Under the pieces are notes generated by a model. It worked only from the letters and a program-made list of their open reading frames with translations, ran no database searches and was not told where the DNA came from. From Chitinophaga sp. (GTDB taxonomy: Bacteria; Bacteroidota; Bacteroidia; Chitinophagales; Chitinophagaceae), in the NCBI RefSeq assembly GCF_017745275.1, contig NZ_JAGHZS010000002.1:731859-795858 (forward strand): DNA of 64,000 nt, written 5' to 3'. A program made the translations under genes and the position numbers. Of the stretch, positions 25,601 through 34,900 are shown one piece after another; position 1 is the first letter of the stretch, and each line of letters begins with the position of its first letter.

Positions 25601-26068
25601 TCTTACAAAAACTTCGACCTGTCCCTGCTATTCGTAGGCGCTTACGGGAATGATATCGTGAATGAATTCCGTAAATACAATATTGCCATGAATGGTAAAT
25701 GGACGCCTACACAAGCGGCATTCGATAATCGTTGGAAAGGAGCAGGCACCAGCACCACCATCGATAAACCTTCCGCCAACAGTGGCAACTCTATCCGTGA
25801 TTATGCCAACAGCTTATGGGTGGAAGATGGCTCCTATCTGCGTCTCCGCGATATTACGCTGGGTTATACTTTCAATGCCAAACAATTGTCGTTTGCAAAA
25901 GTGGCTTCCATTCGCGTGTATGTGAGTGCGCAAAACTGGTTAACACTGACCAACTACTCCGGCTACGATCCGGAAGTATCGTGGGCCATTCCTACCGTCA
26001 ATGGCTGGGACAGGGGAAACTATCCTTCTACCAAATCCATTACAGTAGGTGCTAAAGTTAATTTTTAA
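22676..26068 (+). CDS. SusC/RagA-family TonB-linked outer-membrane transporter with STN domain, module 2
   Basis: 1130 residues. The long N-terminus (Met1 at 22676, with a second Met24 at 22745 before the hydrophobic core [20 protein letters not shown]) is common in Chitinophagaceae SusC proteins, so the first ATG was kept. STN about 45-110 ([25 protein letters not shown]), CarboxypepD-like about 135-215 ([34 protein letters not shown]), SusC signature [22 protein letters not shown], plug ([40 protein letters not shown]), barrel to the C-terminal VGAKVNF strand. Expected to import oligosaccharides with the adjacent SusD and to signal to FecR. Confidence 0.95.
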   Translation: [1130 protein letters not shown]

Positions 26069-26086
26069 CATCGTAAATGTTGAGAG

Positions 26087-27523
26087 ATGAAAAACGGTTT
26101 ATTAATACTTGTCTGCATATTATGCCCGGTTATTTTCCTGTTGCCGGCCTGTAAAAAATTACTGGAAGAAAATCCGCGTTCGTCCATTAGCCCTGATGCT
26201 TATTTCAAGAACCCGGAGAGTTATGAATCGGCTGTAATTGGCACCTACGACGGGCTGCCGTTGAATGTAACCGAACTGAATGAAATGTTCTCTGATATTT
26301 ATGGCACACCACAGCCTGCAGAGCAGGTGTTACCGATTTATCAAAATCAGCCGTCGGCAAATTTCTATTCGTCAGCTACAGCGTGGAGTGTTCCATTCGC
26401 CATGGTAAAGAATGCCAATTTCATTTTAGATAAATTGCAGGCCGCACCGTTGCCCGACGCGAAGAAAACACAGTTGGAAGCAGAAGCCCGGTTCCTGAGA
26501 GGCTACGCTTTTTTCTATCTCGTACAAATGTTTGGAGATGTGCCGCTGCCACTGAAAGCGGCCAGCAACTACCAGGATGTACAACTGCCACGAACGCCGC
26601 AGGCCGACGTATACACACAGGTGCTCAATGATCTCATCTACGCGGAAGCGAATTTGCCCGATGTGGCGCCACAGCAGGGGCGTGTATATAAACTGGTAGC
26701 TACCGCAATCCTGGCAAAAGTATACCTGACCATGGCAGGTAATCCACTGAACAAAACAGAAAATTATGCAAAGGCAAGAGATAAGGCATTAGCGGTAATC
26801 GGCTCCAATAAGTTTGCCCTGAAAGATAACTATGCAGATGTGTTCCATAACGTGGCATACACCAGCGAGTCTATCTGGGAGAAACAATACATCCCCGGCA
26901 GACAGAACAATCCTTTGCAGAGCCAGGCCTCGCCGGCACCGGGATATGTACCGATTTTATTGCCGGCCGCATGGTTTATCAATAGCTATGCTTCCGGCGA
27001 CCAACGTAAAGTATGGGGTATCAGAACGAATTATCCTTCACCGGCAGGTGGCACGTTGCCCGCTTTTTTTGCCAAGTTCGTGGATCTTTCCACCATTGAT
27101 CAGAACATTGGTCCTTCTAATGCCAAAGTACCGTATTCCTTTCCTATAGTGCGTTTGGCGGAAATGTACCTGGTGGCGGCAGAAGCTGAAAATGAAGTCA
27201 ATGGTCCCGCGCAGGCGTATCAGTATATCAACAAAATCCGCTGGCGCGCAAGGATAAATAAGAACAGTACCACCGACGTACCGGATCTGAAGAACCTGGG
27301 TAAAGACCAGTTCCGCGATGCCGTATTGATGGAACGTAAATGGGAATTGTATAATGAAGGAGATGCCTGGTTTGACCTGAAACGTACCAATACCTTCCAG
27401 CGTATACAGGCCGTGAGACCCACTTCCCTGAGTGTGCCCATTGGCCCTTATAATCAAACCTGGCTGATACCTACACAGGAAATTACCAATAACAATATCA
27501 AACAGAATCCGCAGTATCAATAG
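26087..27523 (+). CDS. SusD/RagB-family surface lipoprotein, module 2
   Basis: 478 residues; lipobox cysteine at residue 22 (LLPAC). SusD/RagB N-terminal region SSISPDAYFKNPESYESAVIGTYDGL, the conserved ARFLRGYAFFYLVQMFGDVPLPL helix pair, and the C-terminal RLAEMYLVAAEAENEVNGPAQAYQYINKIRWRA .. VLMERKWELYNEGDAWFDLKRT are all present. It starts 19 bases after SusC and ends 1 base before the next ATG, so susC, susD and the beta-helix gene form one transcript. Shorter than many SusD proteins but complete. Confidence 0.95.
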   Translation: MKNGLLILVCILCPVIFLLPACKKLLEENPRSSISPDAYFKNPESYESAVIGTYDGLPLNVTELNEMFSDIYGTPQPAEQVLPIYQNQPSANFYSSATAWSVPFAMVKNANFILDKLQAAPLPDAKKTQLEAEARFLRGYAFFYLVQMFGDVPLPLKAASNYQDVQLPRTPQADVYTQVLNDLIYAEANLPDVAPQQGRVYKLVATAILAKVYLTMAGNPLNKTENYAKARDKALAVIGSNKFALKDNYADVFHNVAYTSESIWEKQYIPGRQNNPLQSQASPAPGYVPILLPAAWFINSYASGDQRKVWGIRTNYPSPAGGTLPAFFAKFVDLSTIDQNIGPSNAKVPYSFPIVRLAEMYLVAAEAENEVNGPAQAYQYINKIRWRARINKNSTTDVPDLKNLGKDQFRDAVLMERKWELYNEGDAWFDLKRTNTFQRIQAVRPTSLSVPIGPYNQTWLIPTQEITNNNIKQNPQYQ

Positions 27524-27524
27524 T

Positions 27525-29873
27525 ATGAAAAAACTCTTCTTCTTTTGTTGTATCGTCTCTACGCAATGGGTCGCTGCACAAACCGTTTTGCATGTATCAG
27601 TTACGGGTAACGACCGGCAACCCGGCACCGCGGCGAAGCCTTTGAAAACAGTACATCGGGCAGTTGAACTGGCCATGAAGAAAAAAAATGAGCCCGTCAC
27701 TGTCTGGTTGCATGGTGGCACCTATTACCTGGATCAGCCCCTCATCCTGCAGGCCGCCAATATGGCCTGTAAGCGCCTGGACATAAACGCCTGGCAACAG
27801 GAGGAAGTTTTTATCAGTGCAGGGCGGCAGCTATCGTTGGATTGGAAGCCATGGAAAAATGGTATCTATGTAGCTACTGTGCCTGCAGGGGTTACGTTTG
27901 AACGGCTGTTCGTCAATGGCCGTTTGCAGGTGTTGGCACGTTATCCTGATTATGATTCCACTGCCAAAGTATTTCATGGTACGGCGGCAGATGCGTTGAG
28001 TCGTGCCCGTAAGTGGCAGCATCCGGAGAACGGCTATGTACATGCCTTGCATGCGTACGACTGGGGCGGCTTTCACTACCGTATCACTGGTAAGAAAGAT
28101 ACGCTTACCCTGGAAGGCGGCTGGCAGAACAACCGTCCCAACGTGATGCATCCGGAATATCGCTTCGTGGAAAATAACCTGGAAGAACTGGATGTAGCCG
28201 GTGAATGGTTCCTGGATAATAACACCCGGCAGTTATATTATTACCCTTCGGGAGATATACAACTGCAGCAGGCCCGCATAGAAGTAGCACATTTAAAGAA
28301 CAGCATCGTGTTGAAGGGCTCTGCCGCCGCCCCGGTGAAAAACGTTACCCTGCGTGGATTACATTTCATTCATAATGAACGTACGTTTATGGATACCCGT
28401 GAGCCGCTGCTGCGGAGCGACTGGACCATTTACCGTGGCGGCGCTGTGCTACTCGATGGTACGGAAAACTGCCGTGTAATGGATTGCTCTTTCAGCTACC
28501 TGGGTGGCAACGCCATTATGTTGAGTAACTATAACGTACATGATACCATCAGTGGTTGTTACCTGCATCACCTGGGCGCCAGCGCGGTTTGTTTTGTGGG
28601 AGATGTGAAAGCAGTGCGCTCGCCTGACTTCAGGTATGAAGACTTTACCCCGTATCGCCAGCTGGACAAAACGCCCGGGCCGGCCAGCAATAACTATCCG
28701 CGGGAATGCGTGGTAACCAATAGTCTCATTCATCATGTGGGTGACATAGAAAAGCAGGCTACCGGCGTGGAAATCACCATTTCTTCCGGCATTACGGTGA
28801 GTCATAACAGTATCTATAATACGCCCCGCGCTGGCATCAACATCGGCGACGGCTGTTTCGGCGGCCATGTGCTTGCCTACAACGACGTGTTTAATACCGT
28901 GATGGAAACCGGGGATCACGGCGCATTCAATTCGTGGGGGCGTGACCGTTACTGGGCGCCCGACAGGGGATATATGGACAGCCTGGTGGCCGTACACCCG
29001 GAGTTAATTAAGTTGGATGCACAAGAAACCACCACCATCCGTAACAACCGTTTCCGGTGTGATCATGGCTGGGATATTGACCTGGACGATGGCTCTTCCA
29101 ATTATCATATCTACAACAACGTATGCCTCAATGGAGGACTGAAATTAAGAGAAGGATTTCAGCGTATCGTAGAAAATAATATTATGATCAACAACTCATT
29201 CCATCCGCATGTATGGTTTAAAAACAGTGGCGATGTGTTTGCGCATAATATTGTTACCCGCCGGTATGCTCCTATAGAAATCAAAGCCTGGGGTAGGGAA
29301 GTAGACTATAACCTGTTCCCGGATGCAGCGGCTTTGCAGGAAGCGCAGGCGCAAAACACCGATGCGCACAGCATCGCCGGTGATCCGCAGTTCTTAGACG
29401 CCGCTACCGGGAACTACCAGGTAGCGAAAACTTCTCCTGCATTTAAAATCGGGTTTCAGAATATTCCTATGGATAGCTTTGGAGTGATGAAACCGGCGCT
29501 CAGGAAAATAGCGTTACAGCCGGAGATTCCTGTGTTCCTGAATTTGAGTCGTGCCGATGCCGGCACCACCACCAATACCAGCATAGTGGAGTTACTGGGC
29601 GGCAAAATAAAATCGATAGAAGGATTGGGCGAACGTTCTGCCTATGGCCTGGCTGATGAGTCCGGGGCGCTGGTATTAAGCGCAGGTGAAAACACGTTGT
29701 TATCATCTTCCGGAATAAAAACAAAAGATGTGATCATTGCGGCAGACGGCAAGCCCGTGAAAACGGCCGCCGACCTGCAGGATATTGTAAAAGCAGCGGC
29801 CTGGAAATCCAGTATTCCTGTGAAGATTATGCGGAATCAGCAGGTCGAAGAAATTATCCTGAAGGTAAAGTAA
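27525..29873 (+). CDS. Secreted right-handed beta-helix protein with C-terminal PDZ-like domain
   Basis: 782 residues. Signal peptide about 1-18 (LFFFCCIVSTQWVAAQ). The HVSVTGNDRQPGTAAKPLKTVHRAVELA opening with WLHGGTYYLDQPLIL is the usual start of Bacteroidota parallel beta-helix polysaccharide-active proteins. A middle region (about 240-560) has helix-coil repeats such as NCRVMDCSFSYLGGNAIMLSNYNVHDTISGCYLHHLGASAV. Residues about 690-782 (GLADESGALVLSAGENTLLSSSGIKTKDVIIAADGKPVKTAADLQDIV) read as a PDZ domain. It could be a GH141-like or lyase-type enzyme; I cannot assign the activity. Being last in the module 2 operon, it is the likely degradative partner of its SusC/SusD. Confidence 0.85.
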   Translation: MKKLFFFCCIVSTQWVAAQTVLHVSVTGNDRQPGTAAKPLKTVHRAVELAMKKKNEPVTVWLHGGTYYLDQPLILQAANMACKRLDINAWQQEEVFISAGRQLSLDWKPWKNGIYVATVPAGVTFERLFVNGRLQVLARYPDYDSTAKVFHGTAADALSRARKWQHPENGYVHALHAYDWGGFHYRITGKKDTLTLEGGWQNNRPNVMHPEYRFVENNLEELDVAGEWFLDNNTRQLYYYPSGDIQLQQARIEVAHLKNSIVLKGSAAAPVKNVTLRGLHFIHNERTFMDTREPLLRSDWTIYRGGAVLLDGTENCRVMDCSFSYLGGNAIMLSNYNVHDTISGCYLHHLGASAVCFVGDVKAVRSPDFRYEDFTPYRQLDKTPGPASNNYPRECVVTNSLIHHVGDIEKQATGVEITISSGITVSHNSIYNTPRAGINIGDGCFGGHVLAYNDVFNTVMETGDHGAFNSWGRDRYWAPDRGYMDSLVAVHPELIKLDAQETTTIRNNRFRCDHGWDIDLDDGSSNYHIYNNVCLNGGLKLREGFQRIVENNIMINNSFHPHVWFKNSGDVFAHNIVTRRYAPIEIKAWGREVDYNLFPDAAALQEAQAQNTDAHSIAGDPQFLDAATGNYQVAKTSPAFKIGFQNIPMDSFGVMKPALRKIALQPEIPVFLNLSRADAGTTTNTSIVELLGGKIKSIEGLGERSAYGLADESGALVLSAGENTLLSSSGIKTKDVIIAADGKPVKTAADLQDIVKAAAWKSSIPVKIMRNQQVEEIILKVK

Positions 29874-29925
29874 GTGCTGCCAGGAGACATTTTAATTTGG
29901 TTTCATCCGCCGTTCTATAAAATAA

Positions 29926-29963
29926 AGCCCTGTAACCTTCGTAGTTGCAGGGTTTTTGTTTTA
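29926..29963 (+). terminator. Rho-independent terminator at end of module 2 operon
   Basis: CCCTGTAAC (29928-29936) pairs with GTTGCAGGG (one G-T wobble) around a short loop, followed by TTTTTGTTTT. About 50 bases after the beta-helix stop. Confidence 0.8.
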
Positions 29964-30045
29964 TAGAATTATTGTGAAAGAAATAATATTTAGTATTTTT
30001 TATTAAAAAGTAGTTGGGTTTATCAGAAAAATTTTATTTTGTGGT

Positions 30046-30630
30046 ATGCACGTGACCATGGAAGCGTTACTATATCGGATACAATTTCATGACGACCAAC
30101 AAGCCTTTAAAGCGCTGTATCAGCAGCAGGTATTCCCGTTATACCAGTTTGCTTTTGCATTCCTGAAACAGCGACAACCGGCCGAGGAGATCGTGAACGA
30201 CGTATTTGTGAAGCTCTGGGAAAAGCGGCAGCAACTGGATAAGATCCATGAAATAAAAGTATATCTCTACGTAGCAGTAAAAAATGCCGCACTTAACTAC
30301 CTGCGCAAAGCCACCATATTCACGGAAACGGACCTGGACTCGCTGCATGTACAACATTTCCGCCTCGAAGCAGATACAGCCCAATTACTGCTTACCCACG
30401 AACTACAACAGGCCATAGCCGCGGCCATTCAGCAACTACCGCCCAAATGTAAGCTCATCTTTAAACTCGTAAAACAGGACGAACTATCGTATAAAGAAGT
30501 AGCCGGTATTTTGGGTATCTCCCCCAAAACAGTAGACGCACAACTCACTATTGCCATGAAAAAACTGGCGGCCCACTTGCAACCATTTGCCGGAGCAGAA
30601 AGTATAAAGCAGAAAGCAAAAAGCTATTGA
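30046..30630 (+). CDS. ECF-type sigma-70 factor, module 3 (C-terminus supplied by a repeat)
   Basis: 194 residues. Region 2 about 20-90 (AFKALYQQQVFPLYQFAFAFLKQRQPAEEIVNDVFVKLWEKR) and region 4 about 125-180 (LPPKCKLIFKLVKQDELSYKEVAGILGISPKTVDAQLTIAMKKLAAHL). The last residues (SIKQKAKSY) and the TGA lie inside a truncated copy of the inverted-repeat family described at 30594-30675, so the original C-terminus was probably different. Met5 (30058) is an alternative start; a TATTTTG at 30035-30041 is so close to the first ATG that it favours Met5 if it is the promoter. FecR follows 107 bases later. Confidence 0.92.
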   Translation: MHVTMEALLYRIQFHDDQQAFKALYQQQVFPLYQFAFAFLKQRQPAEEIVNDVFVKLWEKRQQLDKIHEIKVYLYVAVKNAALNYLRKATIFTETDLDSLHVQHFRLEADTAQLLLTHELQQAIAAAIQQLPPKCKLIFKLVKQDELSYKEVAGILGISPKTVDAQLTIAMKKLAAHLQPFAGAESIKQKAKSY

Positions 30631-30675
30631 AGCGGAGATGTAGGTGATTTCCGCTTTCTGCTCAAAAAAAATTTT
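30594..30675 (+). repeat. Truncated copy of the GCAAAAAGCTATT inverted-repeat family
   Basis: The left arm has AGCAGAAAG, AAAGCAGAAAGC and GCAAAAAGCTATTGAAGCGGA. The right side is shortened to TTCCGCTTTCTGCT, which still pairs with AAGCGGA and with the outer AGCAGAAAG. Compared with the full copies at 43.7, 44.4 and 48.5 kb the right arm has lost about 28 bases. A run of A follows. It overlaps the end of the sigma gene and may also end transcription. Confidence 0.7.
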
Positions 30676-30737
30676 CCTGTCTCTTAGGGAATCCCTCCGG
30701 CAACTGTGTCCCTATACATGATCCTATCTGGAAATAA

Positions 30738-31766
30738 ATGAAATCAGAACGAATTGCAGCCCTGTTGGCAAAAAGAGCAGGACAGGCTGCCACCATAGAA
30801 GAGCTGGAAGAATTGGACCGTTTACTGGCGGCAGACCGGGAGGCAGCGTGGCTGGCCGGCATTGTAGATGCCGTTGGCACCCGCAACGAGGACGCCGCTA
30901 CCACGTTCGCTACCGCCGGATGGGAGCAAGTGGCTGGTAAGCTAACGGTAACGCCTGCACCGTTGCGCCGTAAAGCCGCCTTCTGGTGGGCAGCGGCCGC
31001 AATCATCGGCGTTATCTTGTCCGCCGGTATCGGCTGGCAAATGATGCAGCAGCGGAAAACTGCTCCATTGGCGGCTGCCCGGCAACAACTGGCGGCGCCC
31101 CTCGGCAAAACAGTGAAAGCACTGCTACCAGACGGTACTATCGTTTGGCTCAATGCAGGCAGTAACATCAGCTATGATGCCGGCTTTAACCACAATAACC
31201 GCAACATTACCGTTACCGGGGAAATATTCCTGGACGTCACGAAAAACGAGGCCCTGCCATTTATTGTACATACCAGCAACATGGATGTACACGTGCTCGG
31301 TACCTGCTTTAATATCAAGGCCTACGAAGACGACACCCGTTCTGAAGTAACCGTCATAGGAGGAAAGGTACAGGTGATCATGCGCAACAGCCCGGAGAAA
31401 AAGGTGATCCTGCTGCCGCATGAAAAACTGGTGCTGGCTGTAAAGCCTAATACCACAGCCGCACCGCAGGCCCACGTGAACTTCCAGGTACAGGGCCTCG
31501 CCGGTACAGCAGATACCAGCCTCGTGATGGAAACAGCCTGGCGCGATCAGAAACTGGCTTTTATGAATGAAACATTCGAAGAAGTAGCCCGGAAAATGGA
31601 ACGACAATTCAATGTTACCATTTCTTTTGAAGATGAAAACATGAAAAGAGAAATACTCAGCGGCGTATTTGAAAAAGAAAATATTAACAAAGCACTACAG
31701 CTGCTGCAAATGATTACACCATTCCACTACAGCATAGACCAGCAACACGTTTATCTGTCTAAATGA
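30738..31766 (+). CDS. FecR-family anti-sigma factor, module 3
   Basis: 342 residues. N-terminal cytoplasmic helices (about 1-75), one membrane helix about 80-100 (AAFWWAAAAIIGVILSAGIGWQMM), FecR domain about 125-235 (VKALLPDGTIVWLNAGSNISYDAGF .. ITVTGEIFLDVTKNEALPFIVHTSNMDVHVLGTCFNIKAY) and a C-terminal domain about 265-342 (LAFMNETFEEVARKMERQFNVTISFED). Shorter than the other two FecR proteins of the window. It is followed by a 203-base gap with a perfect hairpin before susC. Confidence 0.93.
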   Translation: MKSERIAALLAKRAGQAATIEELEELDRLLAADREAAWLAGIVDAVGTRNEDAATTFATAGWEQVAGKLTVTPAPLRRKAAFWWAAAAIIGVILSAGIGWQMMQQRKTAPLAAARQQLAAPLGKTVKALLPDGTIVWLNAGSNISYDAGFNHNNRNITVTGEIFLDVTKNEALPFIVHTSNMDVHVLGTCFNIKAYEDDTRSEVTVIGGKVQVIMRNSPEKKVILLPHEKLVLAVKPNTTAAPQAHVNFQVQGLAGTADTSLVMETAWRDQKLAFMNETFEEVARKMERQFNVTISFEDENMKREILSGVFEKENINKALQLLQMITPFHYSIDQQHVYLSK

Positions 31767-31855
31767 AAAACAAACCAATCAACATTTTATCAAACCAAAA
31801 ATCACCTGTAATGCAAACACACGTTAACAACGGCAGTACCTGAAAAGGGGAATAA

Positions 31856-31885
31856 AAAAAGGAAGAGCTTTCACTCTTCCTTCAA
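31856..31885 (+). terminator. Perfect hairpin between fecR and susC of module 3 (terminator or attenuator)
   Basis: GGAAGAG (31861-31867) pairs with CTCTTCC (31874-31880) around CTTTCA; a run of A precedes it and only two T follow. It separates the regulatory pair from the transport genes, so it is either a partial terminator or an attenuator. Confidence 0.6.
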
Positions 31886-31968
31886 AAGGCTGATATGTAT
31901 CAACAGGGGTAAGCGGGCTTCGAAACTACACTTACACCCTTCTTTACAAACCTTTCTAAAACAAATCT

Positions 31969-34900
31969 ATGAAAAAAAGCAGATTTGGCAGGGCACCCTA
32001 TGCGCTCCGCCAGACACTCAAACTACTCCTCATTATGAAGTTATGCTTTGTACTGGTGCTGATATCCTGCCTGCATGCTTCCGCTACCGTATTTTCCCAG
32101 GAGAAATTCACCCTGTCTTTTGTAAAAACGGATGCAGACAAAATTTTTGAGAAAATACAGAAAGAAAGCAACTATCGTTTCTTCTACAACTATAACTCTA
32201 TCCGCCGGTTGGGAAAAATTGACCTGCAGGTAAAAGACGCAGGCCTCAGTGAAATCATGAGCCGCGTATTGGATAGCTCTATGGCCTACAAAATTGTAGA
32301 CCAAAACCTCGTCATCATTTCCCCCCGCACAGAAGCCGCTGCTGACAAGGTAACCGGGCGGGTGGAAGATACGAAAGGTACCCCACTGGTAGGTGTTTCC
32401 GTGAAAGTAAAGGGAAGCAGCCAGGGCGCCATCACCGATGCAACGGGTAACTTCTCCCTTGCTGCTTCCGCTGGCGCCGTACTCGTAGTGACTTACATGG
32501 GTTTTGAACCCAAAGAAGTAATGGTGAAAGATAATGAGCCCCTGCGCATTGTATTGGAAGAATCTACCAGCGGCCTGAATGAAGTGGTAGTCATCGGCTA
32601 CGGCACCCAAAAGAGAAAAGACGTTACCGGCGCTATCAGCTCCCTCGGAGGCAAAGACCTGCGCAATGTCCCCGTACGCAACGCGGCAGAAGCCTTACAG
32701 GGAAAAGTGAGCGGCGTTACCGTAGTACAAAGCAGCGGTAGCCCAGGATCTGCGCCTGTAGTACGTATTCGTGGTATCGGCTCTATCAACGGACAAAATA
32801 GTCCACTCTATATTGTTGACGGGTTACCACAATCCGATATCGCCTGGCTCAATCCCAACGACATTGAAGCCATGGATATCCTCAAAGATGCTTCTACCGC
32901 CGCTATCTACGGTGCCAGGGCCTCCAACGGCGTGGTAATCGTGACCACCCGGAAAGGGAGTCGCACCGATCAGAAAATGCACGTAACCTTCGACACCTAT
33001 ACCGGTATGCAGTCAGCCTGGAAACGCCCACACATGCTCAATGCTGCGGAGTTCATGACCTACAAGCAACGAGCCGCCACCGCCGGTGGTTCTCCACTGC
33101 CTGCCAGTATGGACACAGAAGAAAAAAGAACACAACTGCTCAAATTTGTAACGGAAAATACCGGCAGCGCCAATGGCACCGACTGGTGGAATGAAATCAT
33201 ACAAACCAATGCACCCATACAGAGCTATAACGTAGGCCTGAGTGGTGCCGGCAAAAGCATCGTATATGCTACCAGCGCGGGCTACATGAAGCAACAGGGC
33301 ATTGTGAAAGGATCCGACTATGAACGCATCTCCTGGAGAACCAATGTGGGCGCCGATATCAGCTCCCGCGTGAAGCTCACTACCAACATGAACCTGGTAT
33401 ATGAAAGCCGCCGGAATGTGGATGAAAACAATCCTTTTACCGGCACCATTTTCAGCGCCATGGCCGCCGATCCTATTACACCGGTGTATCGCAACAACCT
33501 GAAAGATATACCTGCTTTCTTCAACAGCATCATGGATGGTTATGAAGCAAACAATCCCTATTCCCGCTATGCCGGTATCCTGTATACCAACAAACCTAAC
33601 CCGGTAGCACAGGTAGACCGTATGCAGCAAAGTGTTTGGGAAGGTATCGCCATCAAAGGTGGTGCTGCACTGGATGTAAAAATTATTGACCCGCTGACTT
33701 TCCGTACCAACTTCGGCATGGATCTTTCCCGTGGCATCTCCAAAGGATTTACGCCTTCGTATTTCCTGAACCCGTTTGACTATGCCACGTATAATACTGT
33801 GAGCAATAATTCCAGCTGGGGTAACTATTTTGTGTGGGAAAATACGCTCAACTACGATCAAACGTTTGGAAAACATCATATCACCGCACTGGCGGGTATT
33901 TCTACGGAGCTGACCAAAGGGCTTACTTACGGCGCTTCCAAACAGGGCATTGTAAACAATGATCCCGACATGCGCATCATCGATGCGGCCACCATGAATC
34001 CCGCTGCTTCCGGCTATACCTATTCCAGCGCGCTGCAATCATTTTTTGGACGTATTAATTACGTATATGCTGACCGTTATATCCTGGCCGCTAACATCCG
34101 TCGCGACGGTACTTCCAGTTTCGGTGATGGTTACCGTTGGGGAACTTTCCCTTCTGCCTCCGCCGCATGGCGCTTTACAGAAGAGGATTTTATGAAAGGC
34201 GCCGGTATCTCCTGGCTAACCAGCGGTAAACTCCGCGCCAGCTACGGTGCCGTGGGTAACCAGTATGTGGGTGGTGGCAGCGGTTTGTATTTATCTACCT
34301 ACGGTAACACTTTCCAACGTTATGTATTTGGTAATACCAGCGCCGGCTTCCTCGGGGCAGAGCGTAAAACCATGGCTAATCCTGCCTTGCAATGGGAAAC
34401 CTCTTCACAGGCAGATGTGGCGCTGGACCTGCAATTATTCAACGGAGAACTGGATGTAACTGTAGATTATTTCAACAAGCGGGTGAACAACATGCTGGTG
34501 ATCATGCCATTACCCTCTACCATGGGTTATCCTACCGTTAACCCGTTTTGGATGAATGGAGGTAGCATGGTGAACAAAGGCTGGGAGCTGTCATTGGGCC
34601 ATCACCACACTTTTGGTGACTTCTCTTATAATGTTCGTGCTAATATTTCCACGTTTAAAAATGAGGTGTTGAGCATGGGCGGCGGAGAACCTATTTACTC
34701 CACTGCCCATTTGGGAGAAGTGATCAGCAAAACAGAAGAAGGTAAACCGGTAGGCTACTATTTCGGCTGGCAAACCGATGGCATCTTCCAAACCCAGGCA
34801 GAGGTAGACAAAAGTCCGCAGAAAGGCGTAAGCACACCTGGTGATCTTCGCTTCAAAGACATCAACGGCACCGATGCCAACGGGAAAGTGATCCCTGGCC

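Noticed and set aside
33013..34038. Open frame of 341 codons on the minus strand inside the module 3 susC gene
   Set aside because: It is fully antisense to a clear SusC coding region with strong domain matches, and its translation has no family character; such frames arise from codon bias.
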